Source of the DNA: Allodiplogaster sudhausi
Lineage: Eukaryota > Nematoda > Chromadorea > Rhabditida > Diplogasteridae
Length of the DNA stretch: 64,000 nt
Direction of reading: 5' to 3'
Assembly (NCBI GenBank): GCA_945643635.1
Contig: CALZFC010000001.1
Coordinates: forward strand, 9,732,001-9,796,000
This document shows positions 45,555-57,877 of this stretch, in pieces (position 1 is the stretch's first letter; every line of letters begins with the position of its first letter). Position numbers and translations under genes: made by a program. The notes under the pieces were generated by a model. That model made no database searches and was not told where the DNA came from. It worked only from the letters and a program-made list of their open reading frames with translations.

Positions 45555-48500
45555 ATGTCCTCTCCCGCAACGTCGCCGCTTCCTCCACCGGATGCCAGCT
45601 GGCTTGTGCAGAACCTCGTGAGTGTCTACATCCATTCAGTGGCTGTCATCTCGCTCCTGCTCTCAATAATGCTGCTTTATGCGATCATCTTCTATACGCC
45701 AAAGCCCAGTCAAAGCCTCCGAAAGTACATTCTCAATGTCCAGGTACCAGCAATTTTTTTTTCATTTTTTTACATCAAGCGAGACTTAAAGTAGGTTAGA
45801 TCCTAACAGGAATTGGCCGAAAAGGTAGTATAGGTTTAAGCAACGTGATCCTGGCAATTTGCCAAGATCCTTATTTCGAAACCTTTCCTCGTAAAGCAAG
45901 CATTTTGCCTCGAAAATTTTTAATTGGCGGTTTGCGTCCAGTAGTGAATCATGAATGTGTCAGTAGTATCAGAGGTGTCAACGGCCTGGCCCGGCCCAAC
46001 TTGCCAAGGCCTCGGGCCGGGCCCAAAACAAGCTGGGCCGGCCCGCATGCCCGTTTGGGCCCGATAAGTATACTACGTCGTCCAGTCAGGACGACTGGTG
46101 GCATTGTGAGATGCAAAACTTTCTTCATGTATTATGGTTTTTTTTTCAAAAACAATTCCTTCCACACATTAAAATTAATTTTCGTAGCATGAATTTCTCG
46201 ATATGAATGTTTTTGGGGACTTCCTCTTGTGAAGAATATTCTAATTGATCGCTGAAGATTATTATCTCAGCCAGCCAAGCGGTTTCTTCGGGAGCATCGC
46301 TGATGGATTGGATCTGAGGATAATCAAGCGCGGGGCAAAACGAAGAGTAAACACTCCTACCCAACTCTCTCCCCCCACCACGCCACCGAAGTTGCCGAGA
46401 GAGTCCTCAAAGCCGTCTTCATAAACCACGACAAGAAACGCGACTTCATTCTTCTGGCACGGTTCACCAGGTCCTTTGACTGTCTGACTGATTGTGAGTG
46501 CCTACTCAACACGTCTCCTCTTCCCATTCGTACTTTAGTGCTCCCCCCCCCCCATTTTCCACTAGCGCCGTCGAATCGGCCGTGGATCCTATACCATTGA
46601 ATGGGAGCCATTCGACGACCCTTTCGCCCAGCGAAATGTTCACGTCCCCAGACGTAGAAGAGCCAGTTTTCGGATCAGAAGGTGGAAAAATCCTCATATG
46701 TTAAAGAATATAGCTGCTACTCAACAGTCATTCGCTCTACCAACTCAGCACGCCGTCCTGTCCATTCAAATGGGCCGGCTTGATGCGCGACTATAGCCTC
46801 TTCATCTGGGTCGCGTCATCAGAGCTTTGCTTGGTTTAGCCGCTTCTCCCATTGCCGATCAGGTCCCATGTCGTCTTTGATTATCGCCTTATACGTGGAA
46901 GCCGGGTGACAAGAGAAGAGACAGGTCCCGAGAGAAAGATAACCTCCTCCGGAACAATCCGGGTAGAAAGCGATCTCCTGATTAGTTATATTAAGTTAAA
47001 AAAAAGCAGCATCTTCCGGGTTCTCTCTCGCATTGTGTCTCGGAAAAAAACATATTCCTGCCAAAATGCATTCGAATGTTTAATTGATTTTCGATCTAAT
47101 AATTTATTTTAACAGAAAAGACGATCTATTTATTTTAATTGAAACGATGCATGTGAATACGTTTAACCAGATATCTTCTAAATATTGAGGTATGTACATA
47201 CATAGTTGAAATAGTCCATCGAAATTTTTTTCCCAAATTTTAAAAGTCGGGCTCAAACGGGCCAACGGGCCGGGCCAGGAAGGGCCGGCCCCAAGTTTCT
47301 AGGGTTCGGAAATAGATCAGGCTGTGCGGGCCGACAATATATGCAACCATATTTCCCCTTCGCTAGTTAACTTATGCTCCGACAAACCTTTTAGGCCAAA
47401 ATTTAGTTGGCGACAACTGTTGTTAACTTGAAAGTTCTGTGTAACACACTAACATTCCCTTAAGACAAGGTGACGCTTTTCAGATGGAAAATACCCGTTT
47501 AACTTTTAGTTTAGAAAATTGCTGATGCATTCGCATGCTTAATCCGGAGACATTCACAGAATCATCCTACTAGCGAAAAATTTGAGTTTTCGCCCTTTGA
47601 AAACAATACATACAAAACAAAGCAAACTAAGTAATCTTACAGCTGATATCAACTCTCGTCGACATTCATCTCTCCATTCTATTTTGCCCCTATCCAATCT
47701 TCCCTGTCAGTTCCTGGTGCAACTTCTTTGCGTGATACGAATGTCCAAAATGGAGAGACTACTTTGCCAGGTGGTTGGAGCATATTGTACCGGCATTCTG
47801 TGCCAGTTAAACGTTGATGTTCACGCTCAGGTGGTTAGTTTGTAACACTTGAACTTGCTAGAGAATCACACTGGCATTATAACAGATTGCGTTGTTTATG
47901 ATGCTCAACTTGCTGACTGCCGGCCTCGTCCTCTTGATATTCCATCAGCATCAGTGTGTGTTACCAGCTGCGCATCTGCTTAAGCTCGAGAACGTCAGTT
48001 TTCGAGTTTACTAAAGAGACAAACAATTGGCAGCAAAAAAAAATTCCATTAACGCTGTCAAATCTGTTAAAAAGAGGGTGCAGAAAAGTATGTGTTAGTT
48101 TTCAAATTACCACCGATCATCACAATCTCCTTCGCTTTTACATTTTTTTTCTCTCGGATATGTGCGGACTGCGATATAGCACGATAGAATGAGAGTGTCT
48201 GCTTCCATCATTGGCACAAAAATTTGAACCGGTTTTCTTTTTTTTTCCATGAATCATTTGTCATAATCGAATATTTTGCATTCACAGAGTATTGCCCCCA
48301 GCAGTACAGGGGTGGCCGGCCCCGGGCCCGGGCCCCGGCCCCCGGCCCCATACAAATGTATTGCGCATACGAATTTTTTTCAATTTGGGATGAATTTTTC
48401 CTCCTACGCAGATATTTTTTTTTTAAATTTTTTTTTAGATTTCGGGGTGGGGCCTCCTTCGAGGCCGACCTCGGTGGCCAGTACTATTCTATAACTGTTT

Positions 48501-49995
48501 CCTGAAAACGACAGGGCATATTTCATGTGTAGATCTCTAATCAGCTGAAATTTTCCAGCGCGGCTATATGCTTGCCACATGCGGCATTCTTTTGTTTTAC
48601 GGCTCTGTCGGCGTTCCGACAACTCTGGCTCGCATCGAAATGACGGATCCGCTTCCATACATCGCAGTGGTTAGAGCTAAAGAAGATGAAAGAGAGGGAT
48701 CGCTTATTTACCGTTGCCCCGATACATCATAGAACTATCCCGAGATGCTTCCACTTGCGAAGGCGGCGCCTCAAGCCCTTGTTGTTGATGTCGATCACGA
48801 CGGCGTGTCCATCTCCATGATAAACATCTACTACATCAGCTGGGTATGAGTGACTTGTCATTTCTTTGGCTGCTGGTGATGCTAAATGCTTTCGAAATCA
48901 GTAGAATATTATCACGTAAAAAGAAAGTACATTGCGCGGTATGTTGCTTATTTTAATTCAATAATATAGAATGTTATACCAAAAGGAAAAGTAAAATAAT
49001 ATGTATTTATATTTATTTAAATTGAGTTTTATCTCCATTAACAGGTCCTTCTGGTGTCTCTTTCCTTCGCTTTCGTAGTTCCGGCTCACACCCTATACAC
49101 CATTCGTCTGCCTACGACAGGAATGAGCGAGCGGACGCGCTTCTTCCACCGACACATGACATTCACCGTCTTCTTTCAGGTGGCGGACGGATGGGCGGAG
49201 CCAAATATGTATAAAGAGCGTGTAGATGAAATTTCCATGATAAAGTTTATGAGTCTGCTATCATCAGATAAAATATTTATCGGATGGCCTCAGCGTAGGT
49301 CGGATTTACATATAATTGATTGATTGATTTACTTATATCCGTGCAAGTAAGCAGAAAGCAGAAAGCAGAAAGCAGAAATAACATAATTTTTCTGTTTCAG
49401 GCGCTCATTCCTTCGATATTCATCCTTGTTCCAATTTCTTTACTTGTTGTCTCGATTACCTGGACTATCAGGATGACAGGTCAGTATGAAAAAAATAAGA
49501 TTTTCCACCATTATTGTTTGAAACTATCAACCCTTTTTTTCTTTTTCTTTTTTACCATTTAAAACATAAATACAACAAATAAAGGATAAACTTGCAAATA
49601 AACTTTGCTTGAGGTATGACATGGGTGGCTGTTTGCTTTTTGTCTTCTCATTCGTTAGCCAACTCACTTGTGCTACTCTGGCGATCTCGGGCGTACTCTA
49701 ATGCGCTCAAGTAAGATCAATATTATTTACACATAAGAAACAGCCAAATTACAAGTAATTACCAAAATTTTTGTTGTTAGCAAATCGCGAAAGTCTTGAT
49801 TCAATTATCAGATTTCTCATTTCTTCATCTCTGAAGCGGTTTCGACCTCGAATGATTGGCTTTGCTTCCTTGCCATCCTCGACCGCTTCGTCATTTCTCC
49901 ATCAGCAGCAGCAGCCATTAGCGGTTGTTTGCATTCCAAAAGCGGAGCCAGAACGGCCGTCCAATGGACGCCAACTCGCAGCGAAACCTGTCTAG
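45555..49995 (+). CDS. Chemoreceptor copy C, intact srh/sri-like 7TM GPCR
   Basis: Ten exons in phase: 45555-45743, 47643-47705, 47771-47833, 47886-47993, 48559-48669, 48733-48843, 49045-49179, 49401-49479, 49614-49710 and 49812-49995 (379 aa). TM1 is SVAVISLLLSIMLLYAIIF. CPYPIFP ends TM2. GAYCTGILCQLNVDVHAQ and LNLLTAGLVLLIFHQHQ form TM3 and its loop. GYMLATCGILLFYGSVGVP is TM4. TM5 runs from SLSFAFVVPAHTLYTIRLP. MSERTRFFHRHMTFTVFFQ leads into TM6 (ALIPSIFILVPISLLVV). TM7 is MTWVAVCFLSSHSLANSLVL. The tail is Gln/Pro-rich. Family placement (nematode serpentine receptors of the Srh/Sri group) is by topology and motifs. Introns 1 and 4 are swollen by transposons but their splice sites remain. 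This is the only member without a lesion. Confidence 0.87.
45790..47612 (-). mobile_element. Old TTAA-type MITE in intron 1 of copy C, split by a hAT-like insert
   Basis: 45790-45945 and 47350-47612 are the reverse complement of the right and left parts of the MITE at 55285-55678 (shared blocks AAGGATCTTGGNAAATTGCC, CCTTTTAGGCC.AAATTTAG and GAGTTTTCGCC). The two halves are separated by about 1.4 kb of unrelated, GGGCCC-rich-ended sequence. The outer ends are worn. Confidence 0.7.
45970..47340. mobile_element. hAT-like element nested in the intron-1 MITE
   Basis: The left end is CAGAGGTGTCAACGGCCTGG followed by GGCCCGGCCC, a typical hAT terminus. The right end region (47250-47335) has CAACGGGCCGGGCCAGG in the opposite sense but lacks the outer CACCTCTG. 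No clear 8-bp duplication was found. Internal open frames (46498-46704) are Ser/Pro-rich and unrecognised. Confidence 0.5.
48307..48480. mobile_element. Short GC-end insertion in intron 4 of copy C (hAT-MITE-like)
   Basis: The left end is CAGGGGTGGCCGGCCCCGGG followed by a run of GGCCCC. The right end has GGCCTCC...GAGGCCGACC with inverted similarity. AGTAC occurs at both borders, but a clean 8-bp duplication is not evident. Paralogous introns lack this block. Confidence 0.4.
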
Positions 49996-50372
49996 ATGGG
50001 CTGCCTGCCCTATTGGCCATCGCGAGGACGACCAGATAACGCGCGAAGGTTCTGATTGATGAGAAACATTGACAATACATACATCCCATAACATCTTGGT
50101 ATATACGCTCCCATATTTCATAGAACGTTTCAGCGCTCGTTCGGGAAGTGCATTCATTAAATGATATAAATGTAAGGTACATATTAGTATGCGTTCAAAT
50201 TGGCAGTTTCTAAAAACAGAGTTCGATTGAACCCATGTTTTGCTGATGTTGGCTACATTGTGAATCGTGATGTCCATATTTGCATGAAGCGCTTCAAGAC
50301 CTTTTAATACTATTATTGCTCACATTCGTATGTAAGGAACAAGACACCAATCAGCACACATAGATGTACATA
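49996..50372. other. 3' flank of copy C
   Basis: The first ~60 bp are duplicated after copy D (from 54709). Nothing else was recognised. Confidence 0.45.
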
Positions 50373-52258
50373 TAGTCCCGCCCAGGATCTTGGTACCAAG
50401 GATGCGTCGGACGCATCGGACGCATCCAAATGCATCCTCGTTAATAACTGTTTTCCTAGGAAAGACTAAAATATTTTAACTGGTACATTAGTTTACTTAC
50501 AGAGAACGGATGCTACTGATAAAATATCGATAATGTCTAATCATTTGATAAGAAGTTATCAGTTTTTTTATCAAATTTCATTTCTAATATTTTTCAATGA
50601 AATTTCTCCTGTACCATTATTTTGTCTCTACCCACATCCCCAAATAATAAAATTAGAGATTGTATAATTGATAACGTAAATCGATAAATCTGACCTTATC
50701 ACGCATGTTCATTAGCTGAGATGAATCGCCTAACGATTCAGAATCTAATTATGTACAGGATTCCCCGTAATTTTGGCCCGGTATGACGCTTCAAATCTAG
50801 GATGCTGCACTAGCATTGAACCTTAGAAATGTAACGCGCGCCATTTTCGTCGCCGGTTTTATTACCCAAGTTCGAGGTGATTTAAACCGGATTTTTGAGG
50901 TTTCCGCGCGTGGTCGCACCCATGTTGTTTTGATTGTTTTGCAGTAATCCGTCTATTTATTCGGTTTAATTACCGAATATTCGGTTTAATTGCCCAATAG
51001 TAGTTAGTGGGTGATTTAAACCGAATTTTTTTCGCAAAATGGAGTCGATTTAAACATCACAATTAAGCATTTTCCGCGCAATATATCTGGATAATAGTGT
51101 CTAAGTACAATGTTGGCTTATTTCGGAGCAATAAAATTTTGAAAACTTTGTCATTGCTATTTTCGGAAAAAATTCGTATGAACCCCAGTTCTTCAGGTAA
51201 AATACGGCATTTAATACAGCACGATTAAGATCAGGGTTATAATAATTATCATGCATATTTGATGAGCCAATCTGATGGTTTCATTACATTTTCCCGGACT
51301 TCATTTTTTTTTCGACTTTTTTCAAACCCCTCCCGACATAGGTGCAACTTTTACCAACCGTGCAACTCACTCGGTTTAATTACCCAAGTTTGAGGTATTT
51401 TATTATTTTACCTGTAACTCTGCTCAGAGTTACCGTAGACACATGGTTTATACCTCTAATTGATCGCAGAGATCAGCAGAACACACACAGCTAAAGTATT
51501 CATAATCACATATTCCCTCTTCTACGCTTTACATTTGTTATCAAATATTTCTTCATTAAATCAATGCTTTTACCTATAATCTTGTTCTAATATCACAGCG
51601 GCAGGCATCGAGATAGGCATCTTGCCATCGCGAAGACCGATTTCCAGCATCACTAGGAAACGAGATATGAAAATGTCCCCATTTGGGCAGTGGGCCCATT
51701 TGGGCCCAGCGACTGGGCCCAAATGGGCCCATTGGGCCCGTTTGGGCCCAGATGAATACCCAAGTTTGAGGTAGCGAAATAGCACAGGCAGAGAACAAAA
51801 TGTTAGGCCCCGCCCCTTCGGCCTGCGAGGAAAAATGTATTGTTAAGCGGCACTTTTTTGTAAAACTGATTACATAATTAGATTCAGAATCGTTAGGCGA
51901 CTCTTCTCAGCTAATGAACATGCGTGATAAGGTCTGATTTATCGATTTCCGTTATCAATGATACAATCTCTAATTTTATTATTTGTGGATGTGGGTAGAG
52001 ACAAAATAATGGTACAGGAGAAATTTCATTGAAAAATATTAGAAATGAAATTTTTTATACGCAAAAACTGGTAACTTCTTATCAAATGATTACAAATTAT
52101 CAATTTTTTTATCAGTAGTATCCCTTCTCTATAAGCTAACTAATGTACCAGTTAAAATATTTTAGAATGTCCTAGGAAAATAGTTATTAACGAGGATGCA
52201 TTTGGATGCGTCCGATGCGTCCGACGCATCCTTGGTATCAAGATCCTGGGCGGGACTG
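50373..52258. mobile_element. Third long palindromic TA-target element, enlarged centre
   Basis: Same family as 23005-24140: ends TAGTCCCGCCCAGGATCTTG and its complement. The left flank is TA, the right flank CA (one change). Arms of ~430 bp are inverted copies. The centre (about 50760-51830) is larger than in the 23-kb copy and includes sequence with repeated GGGCCCAAATGGGCCC near 51690-51750. Confidence 0.85.
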
Positions 52259-52519
52259 CATGTATACGACGATGCCAACCAAAAAGAAAACGGTTGTTTT
52301 TGCGTTTTCGAGTGATTTGTGTCCTGTGTAGGTGTATTAAACTGCATATTTCTTGAGCATCTTTATTCAGCGATTAAGTCACTCTGCTTTAGATGCTTGC
52401 CCATCAATTGCTGCTCAATTTTCGTTGCGCTTTCACCAAAAAAGGGGTCGTTGCCATTGAAATAAGTTAAGAGTAAGATTGAATACCTTGAATTTGTTTT
52501 TCTTTGCCTTTCTGTAAGA

Positions 52520-52866
52520 AGAGCTTCACTGTTGTCGTTCGCCCGTCCATATCTGGTAGTGCAGCCAGCAGTACGGGTCCTTGTCGGTGCCGTTGCATTC
52601 TGCATGCAAAGGGTTTTCACATTCTTCAATCTTGATTATTCCCCTGTCTCTGACACTCTTCTTTTCCTCTTGACAGCCTTCTCTCCAAATGCCACCTCAA
52701 TGAGCGAAGACAATGCTCTCGCTGAGTGCATGCCTCTAGTCATGGTCCACAAGGCATTCAGCCTTGTGAATCATCGAACTTAAAAGGGGTACAAGTAGAT
52801 CGGAATGTGTGTATGTAGCATGTCTGCATATATGTATTCATTGAGTAGAATCACACTCTATGTTTC

Positions 52867-52897
<31 letters not shown>

Positions 52898-53213
52898 AAG
52901 ATGAGACATGCAAAAAAAGAACGAAATGTTCGGGCATTTTGACTGACTGATAATAAATGGGAAAAATCTCTTTTGAAAAGTGAAAGTCATAATGAACAAT
53001 ATTTGAGTACAAGGGAGGAGCCTACAGTGCCCTACACGACAACTTCTGTCCGGCCCCCTTGAAGGATTCTCCGAGGACGAATTCATTGAGCGATTTAATA
53101 ACAATGCCTTGTAAATCCTCCTCGCCGGCCTCAACCATCTCATCTCCGTTATCATGACGAAAACTTGTAGCCGTGGTTTTTATGAATTTATAGCGAAATT
53201 TTTTTGTCCACAC
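52520..53213 (-). other. Cryptic minus-strand exon-like segments
   Basis: 53022-53213 is open on the minus strand (RHDNGDEMVEAGEEDLQGIV then LNEFVLGESFKGAGQK, stop at 53022). About 52530-52630 reads ENPLHAECNGTDKDPYCW. Both look more coding-like than their surroundings, but no family or splice chain was recognised. A GA tract (52868-52900) lies between them. Confidence 0.25.
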
Positions 53214-53314
53214 TCTCTTTCAATTTGTACGGATAACGCTAGGTGTTAAGCCATAACTAAGCCTTTTTGAAGCTTATACATTTCAAACGCACGGTAAAAA
53301 AATAGTTTTGAAGA

Positions 53315-54708
53315 TCCGCTGCCATACATCGCAGTGGTTAGAGCTAAAGAAGATGAAAGAGAGGGATAGGTTCTTAGAAATTGCATCTATGTCGAGAAGT
53401 TATGTCTTACTGCAAACGAACAAGCATATATGATCTTGGTTTCTCACTGCTTACCATTACCCCGATACATCATGGAACTATCCCGAGATGCTTCCACTTG
53501 CGGAGGCGGCGCCTCAAGCCCTTGTTGTTGATATCAATCACGACGGCGTGTCCTTCTCCATGATAACCGTCTACTACATCGGCGGGGTATGAGTGACTTG
53601 TCCTTTCTTGGCTGCTGGTGAAGCTAAATGCTTTCGAAATCAGTAGAATATTATCACGTAAAAAGAAATTGCATTTGCTTATTTTAAATCAATAATATGG
53701 AATGTTATCCCAAAAGTATATATTTAATTTATGTACATATACATATATTTAAATTGAGCCTGATCTCTATTAACAGCTCCTTCTGGTGGGTGTATACTTC
53801 GTTTTCGTAGTTCCGGCTCATACCCTGCACATCATTCGCCTGCCAACGACAGGAATGAGTGAGCGGCACATGACATTCACCGTTTTCTTTCAGGTTGCGG
53901 ACGGGTGGGCGTAGACAAATACGGATGGAGAGTTTTTTTTACGAAATTTTTTTAGGAAAAAATTAATGAGTCTGTTTTCATCAGATAAAATATTTATCAA
54001 ATGTGCTTCGGATAGCCTCAGTATAGGTCGGATGTATGTATGTATAATTAATTGATTTATTGTTTAACTTATATTTGTGCGAACAAGTAGGACGCAGAAA
54101 TAACCTAGTCTTTTCTGTTTCAGGCTCTCATTCCTTCCTTCATAGTTCCAGCTCTTATACATTTCTTCTCCATTACCTGGAATATTAGGATGACAGGTCA
54201 GTATGAAAAAAATTATGATTTTCTGCCATTATTGTTTGAAACTATCAACCTTTTTTTCTTTTTTTAACCATTTAAAACATAAATACAACAAATAAAGGAT
54301 AAACTTGTGAATAAACTTCGCTTGAGGTATGACATGGGTGGCTGTTTGCTTTTTATCTTCTCATTCGTTAGCCAACTGACTTGTGCTATTCTGGCGATCT
54401 CGGGCGTACTCTAATGCGCTCAAGTAAGATCAATATTATTTACACATAAGAAACAGCCAAATTAGAAGTAATTACCAAAATTTTTGTTGTTAGCAAATCG
54501 CGAAACTCTTGATTCAATTATCAGATTTCTCATTTCTTCGTCTCTGAAGCGGTTTCGACCTCGAATGAATGTTCCTTGCCATCCTCGACCGCTCCGTCAT
54601 TTCCCCATCAGCAGCAGCAGCCATTAGCGGTTGCTTGCATTCCAAAAGCGGAGCTAGAACGGCCGTCCAATGGACGCCAACTCGCAGCGAAACCTGTCTA
54701 GATGGGCT
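53315..54708 (+). pseudogene. Chemoreceptor copy D, 5'-truncated duplicate of copy C
   Basis: The segment starts inside exon 5 (CCGCTGCCATACATCGCAGT) and follows copy C closely. Exon 6 (53476-53586) has acceptor ATGG instead of ATAG. Exon 7 (53777-53893) has an in-frame 18-bp deletion removing T-R-F-F-H-R. Exon 8 is 54124-54196, two codons shorter than in other members. Exon 9 (54327-54423) has an in-frame TGA at 54377-54379. Exon 10 is frame-shifted near 54570. A partial segmental duplication, now dead. Confidence 0.9.
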
Positions 54709-54759
54709 GCCTGCCCTATTGGCCATCTCGAGGACGACCAGATAACGCGCGAAGGTACA

Positions 54760-55143
54760 TAGAATAAAGATGACAGGTTGGAGCGAAAGATTAGATTCAA
54801 AAATTTTCCATTTTCAATAATATTGAGCATCCATAATGTAATCACCGAAAAAAATGAATGATTGACACTTTGATACTTTCTGCTCACCAGCACTTTAAAG
54901 TGTGCCGTGTTAGAAAAATAACAGCACAACGGATTAAAATATCATTAAAAGAAGCAAAATGGACTAAGAATGACGAACAAAATTCTTTGAGTTTTGATGT
55001 GGCTTTCGATTTGATTCCTCTCTACACATTCATTGGCAGCCGACTACCGCACCGCCATTTCCACATCAGCAGGCCGACCCACGGGGCGTGCGAGGCAATC
55101 CTAAGGCTACGAGCCCACAGCATACCCGTCCGTTAACCCGTAT
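54760..55143 (+). pseudogene. Chemoreceptor fragment D' (3' piece of a copy-B-like gene)
   Basis: AAGATGACAGGTTGGAGCGA at 54764 matches the end of exon 8 and intron 8 of copy B (43505 onward). TTTTGATGTGGCTTTC matches its exon 9 start, and the sequence then jumps to the last-exon tail (CATCAGCAGGCC...GGGGCGTGCGAGG). It is joined directly to the 3' flank of copy D, so two unequal duplications abut here. Confidence 0.8.
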
Positions 55144-55284
55144 CAAGAAATGGATAATTACATTTCGCACCTTTAAAGACATAGCCAAGTCCTTGATAAA
55201 CTTTTTGCACTTCAGATGTTAGACTTTTGCAGGCTTTGAACCGACATTTTCTATGTACATACATACATATAAACCTTTCATTAA

Positions 55285-55678
55285 AGGAGGCGAAAACTCA
55301 AAATTTTCGCTATGAGGATGATTTTGTGAATGTGTCCGGATTGAGCTTGGGAATGCGTCAGCAAAGAGTCAATTTTCTAAACTGAAAGTTAAAGGACTAT
55401 TTTCCACCTGAAAATCATTGGCTGTACCTAAGGGAATATTAGTGTGCTACACAGAATTTTAAATTTAACAGTTGTCGCCAACTAAATGTTGGCCTAAAAG
55501 GCTTGTCGGAGCAGAGTTTGACCAGCGAGGGTGATAATCGCAAACCGCCTATTTAACATTGTCAAGGAAAATGCTTGGTTTACGAGAGCAAGGATCTTGG
55601 TAAATTGCCATCGCTCATAACTACTGTCATTAACGAGCAGGCATTTCGTGTTAGGAGTTTGCGCCTTTCATGCTCCTT
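55285..55678. mobile_element. 394-bp TTAA-flanked MITE
   Basis: TTAA on both sides (55281-55284, 55679-55682). The complement of the right end is AGGAGCATGAAAGGCGCAAA and the left end is AGGAG followed by GCGAAAACTC, with about 9 nt lost. It has no coding capacity. An older inverted copy sits in intron 1 of copy C. Confidence 0.82.
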
Positions 55679-56070
55679 TAATCTAATATTTTGCAAACAT
55701 TTTATTAAAAAGGTGTAAATTAACCTTTTAATTGGAGAAATATATCAATAAAGTGTACATTTCACTAACTTACTGTTGAATCGCCGTGCATCCCTCAGAC
55801 TCGCTAAGATGGCCAGATTGGCTACATACTCAACCAAGACTGCTTACGCATACATCCACAAAAAAACACAAAACATAACAGACTTGGCAAGACCAAAATA
55901 CAAAAAAAAACATGGAATAAACAACATCATATATTTTAAGTTCTTTGACAACCTGACATTTTTGATTTACAAATTCCTTTTATGCTATGATTACGAATAT
56001 TTTCATAAGTGGTGCAAAATTAAAGTTTTGAGTTCATTGGCCAAATCTCTGATAAGCCGAAGTTTTCCAG

Positions 56071-57519
56071 CGCGGTTATATGCGTGCATCAGTGGTCATT
56101 TGTTTGTACTATGTCTTTGTCGGCGTTCCAACTACTGTATGTCACATCGAAATCACTGATCCGCTGCCATACATCTCTGAGGTGATAGGAGCCAGTTGAT
56201 TGAAATATGTATCTATTTCGACAAGCTCTGTTGAACTGCAATCGAACTTTTCGTTTCCCACTGACTACTGATAGCCTGAGATATCACAGAACTATCCTGA
56301 GATGCTATCACTTGTGATGGCGGCGCCTAAAGTTTTTGTCGTTGACACCAATCACGGCGGAGTGTCATTCGCCATGATAACCGTCTACTACATCAGCGGG
56401 GTATGAGTGACTTGTCCTGTTTCTATAAAAAATATTATCCCTAGAAATATTGTAAACGATGTTTGCTGCTTGCGAAATTAAATGTTTACTGAATAACATC
56501 ATCAAAGAAAAAGAAGAACTTTGCACAGTATGTAAACTTCAATATGGGAAAACTATTCCCAAAAGTTTATATCTTTTAACAGATGCTTATGGTGGCTGTC
56601 TCCTACATTTTCATAGTTCCTGTGCATACTCTTTACACCATTCGAATGCCTACGGCAGGAATGAGCGAGCGGACGCGCTTCTTCCACCAACGCATGACGT
56701 TCACTGTCTTTTTTCAGGTTCTGGACGGGTGGGCGGAGTCAAATACCAATCGTTCATGAAATATCTATGACAAAGTTTATGACGATGTTTTCTTCACCCA
56801 AAGCCTTTATGAAGTGTGGTTTGTATAGCCGAGGTATTGGTCGGCTGTATGTACATCTGTATGCTGATTGATTGATTCATGATTTTCGTGCAAGGTGGCG
56901 GAAACCATAAATGAGTGCATTTATCTGTTTCAGGCTCTCATTCCTTCGATATTCATCATAGTTCCAATTCTTTTAATGGTCGTCTCCATTACCTGGACGA
57001 TAAAGATTACAGGTCAGTAGGTGGAAAATAATGATTTTCTGACATTCTCGTTTGAAGGCAATGGAGCTGTTCTCTTTTTTATTATCGAAAAAAAAAATCA
57101 TATGACAAACGATTGAGAATAAACTTCTTTTGAGCTATGACATGGTTGGCTATATGCTTTTTATCAACTCATTCGTTAGCCAACTCACTCGTGCTGCTCT
57201 GGCGATCTCGGGCGTACTCCAACGCGCTCAAGTACGATCAATATTATTGAGCAACAAATTTGTTGTTGACGACATAAGAAACAGCCAGTACCAATGGGAG
57301 TTAATTACCAAAGTAATTCTTTTTTAAATAAATTGCATAATGCTCGATGCAATCACCAGATATCTATTTTCGTCTTCGCTGAGGCGGTTTCGAGCTCCAA
57401 AGATTGGCACTGCTTCCTCTGCCGCCCAGTCATTTCATCAGCAGCCGGTCGATGGCATTCCAAAGGCGGAGCGAGCAAAGCTGCCCTATGGTCGACAGCT
57501 CGCAGAGCGAATTGTCTAG
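56071..57519 (+). pseudogene. Chemoreceptor copy E, exons 5-10 intact, 5' half missing
   Basis: E5 56071-56181, E6 56290-56400, E7 56583-56717, E8 56934-57012, E9 57135-57231 and E10 57360-57519 all have good splice sites and continuous phase: ITDPLPYIS, NYPEMLSLVMAAP, MSERTRFFHQRMTFTVFFQ, FIIVPILLMVVSITW, HSLANSLVLLW and SSSLRRFRAPKIG, ending at TAG 57519. No exon 1-4 exists upstream: the preceding sequence is 3' flank of D' and a MITE. TM1-TM3 are therefore absent. It is a truncated gene unless an unrelated 5' exon is used. Confidence 0.85.
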
Positions 57520-57877
57520 AAATGTCAATCTGGACATGAAGGAGTATAAAGGATTCCTGCCCTATTGGCTCCCGCGAGGACTTATGTGAGAAGAACACAA
57601 ATTTTCACACTTTTAAGTAAAAGCACCTGCCTACGTGGGCAGAACACACATTATTATACGTAACCTTTTTGAACCATGTTTCCCTGGCCGTTTATCGAGC
57701 AGCGCACAATTCATCAGACATTTTTAAACTTTTCGAAGGTTCAGAAAGTTCGAAAACCCCAAGTTGTTGAGCGCTTCAATGTAGTCACGCGAACCATCCG
57801 CCTGATATGGCACTAATTTAGAATTGTATTTTTGCTTCTTTAAAGGAGATTGTTTTTGTCTCTGCCGCGAAGACGAC

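Noticed and set aside
48224..48505. Open frames of 72-93 codons in intron 4 of copy C
   Set aside because: They run through a GC-end insertion and poly-T sequence within an intron whose flanking exons splice cleanly.
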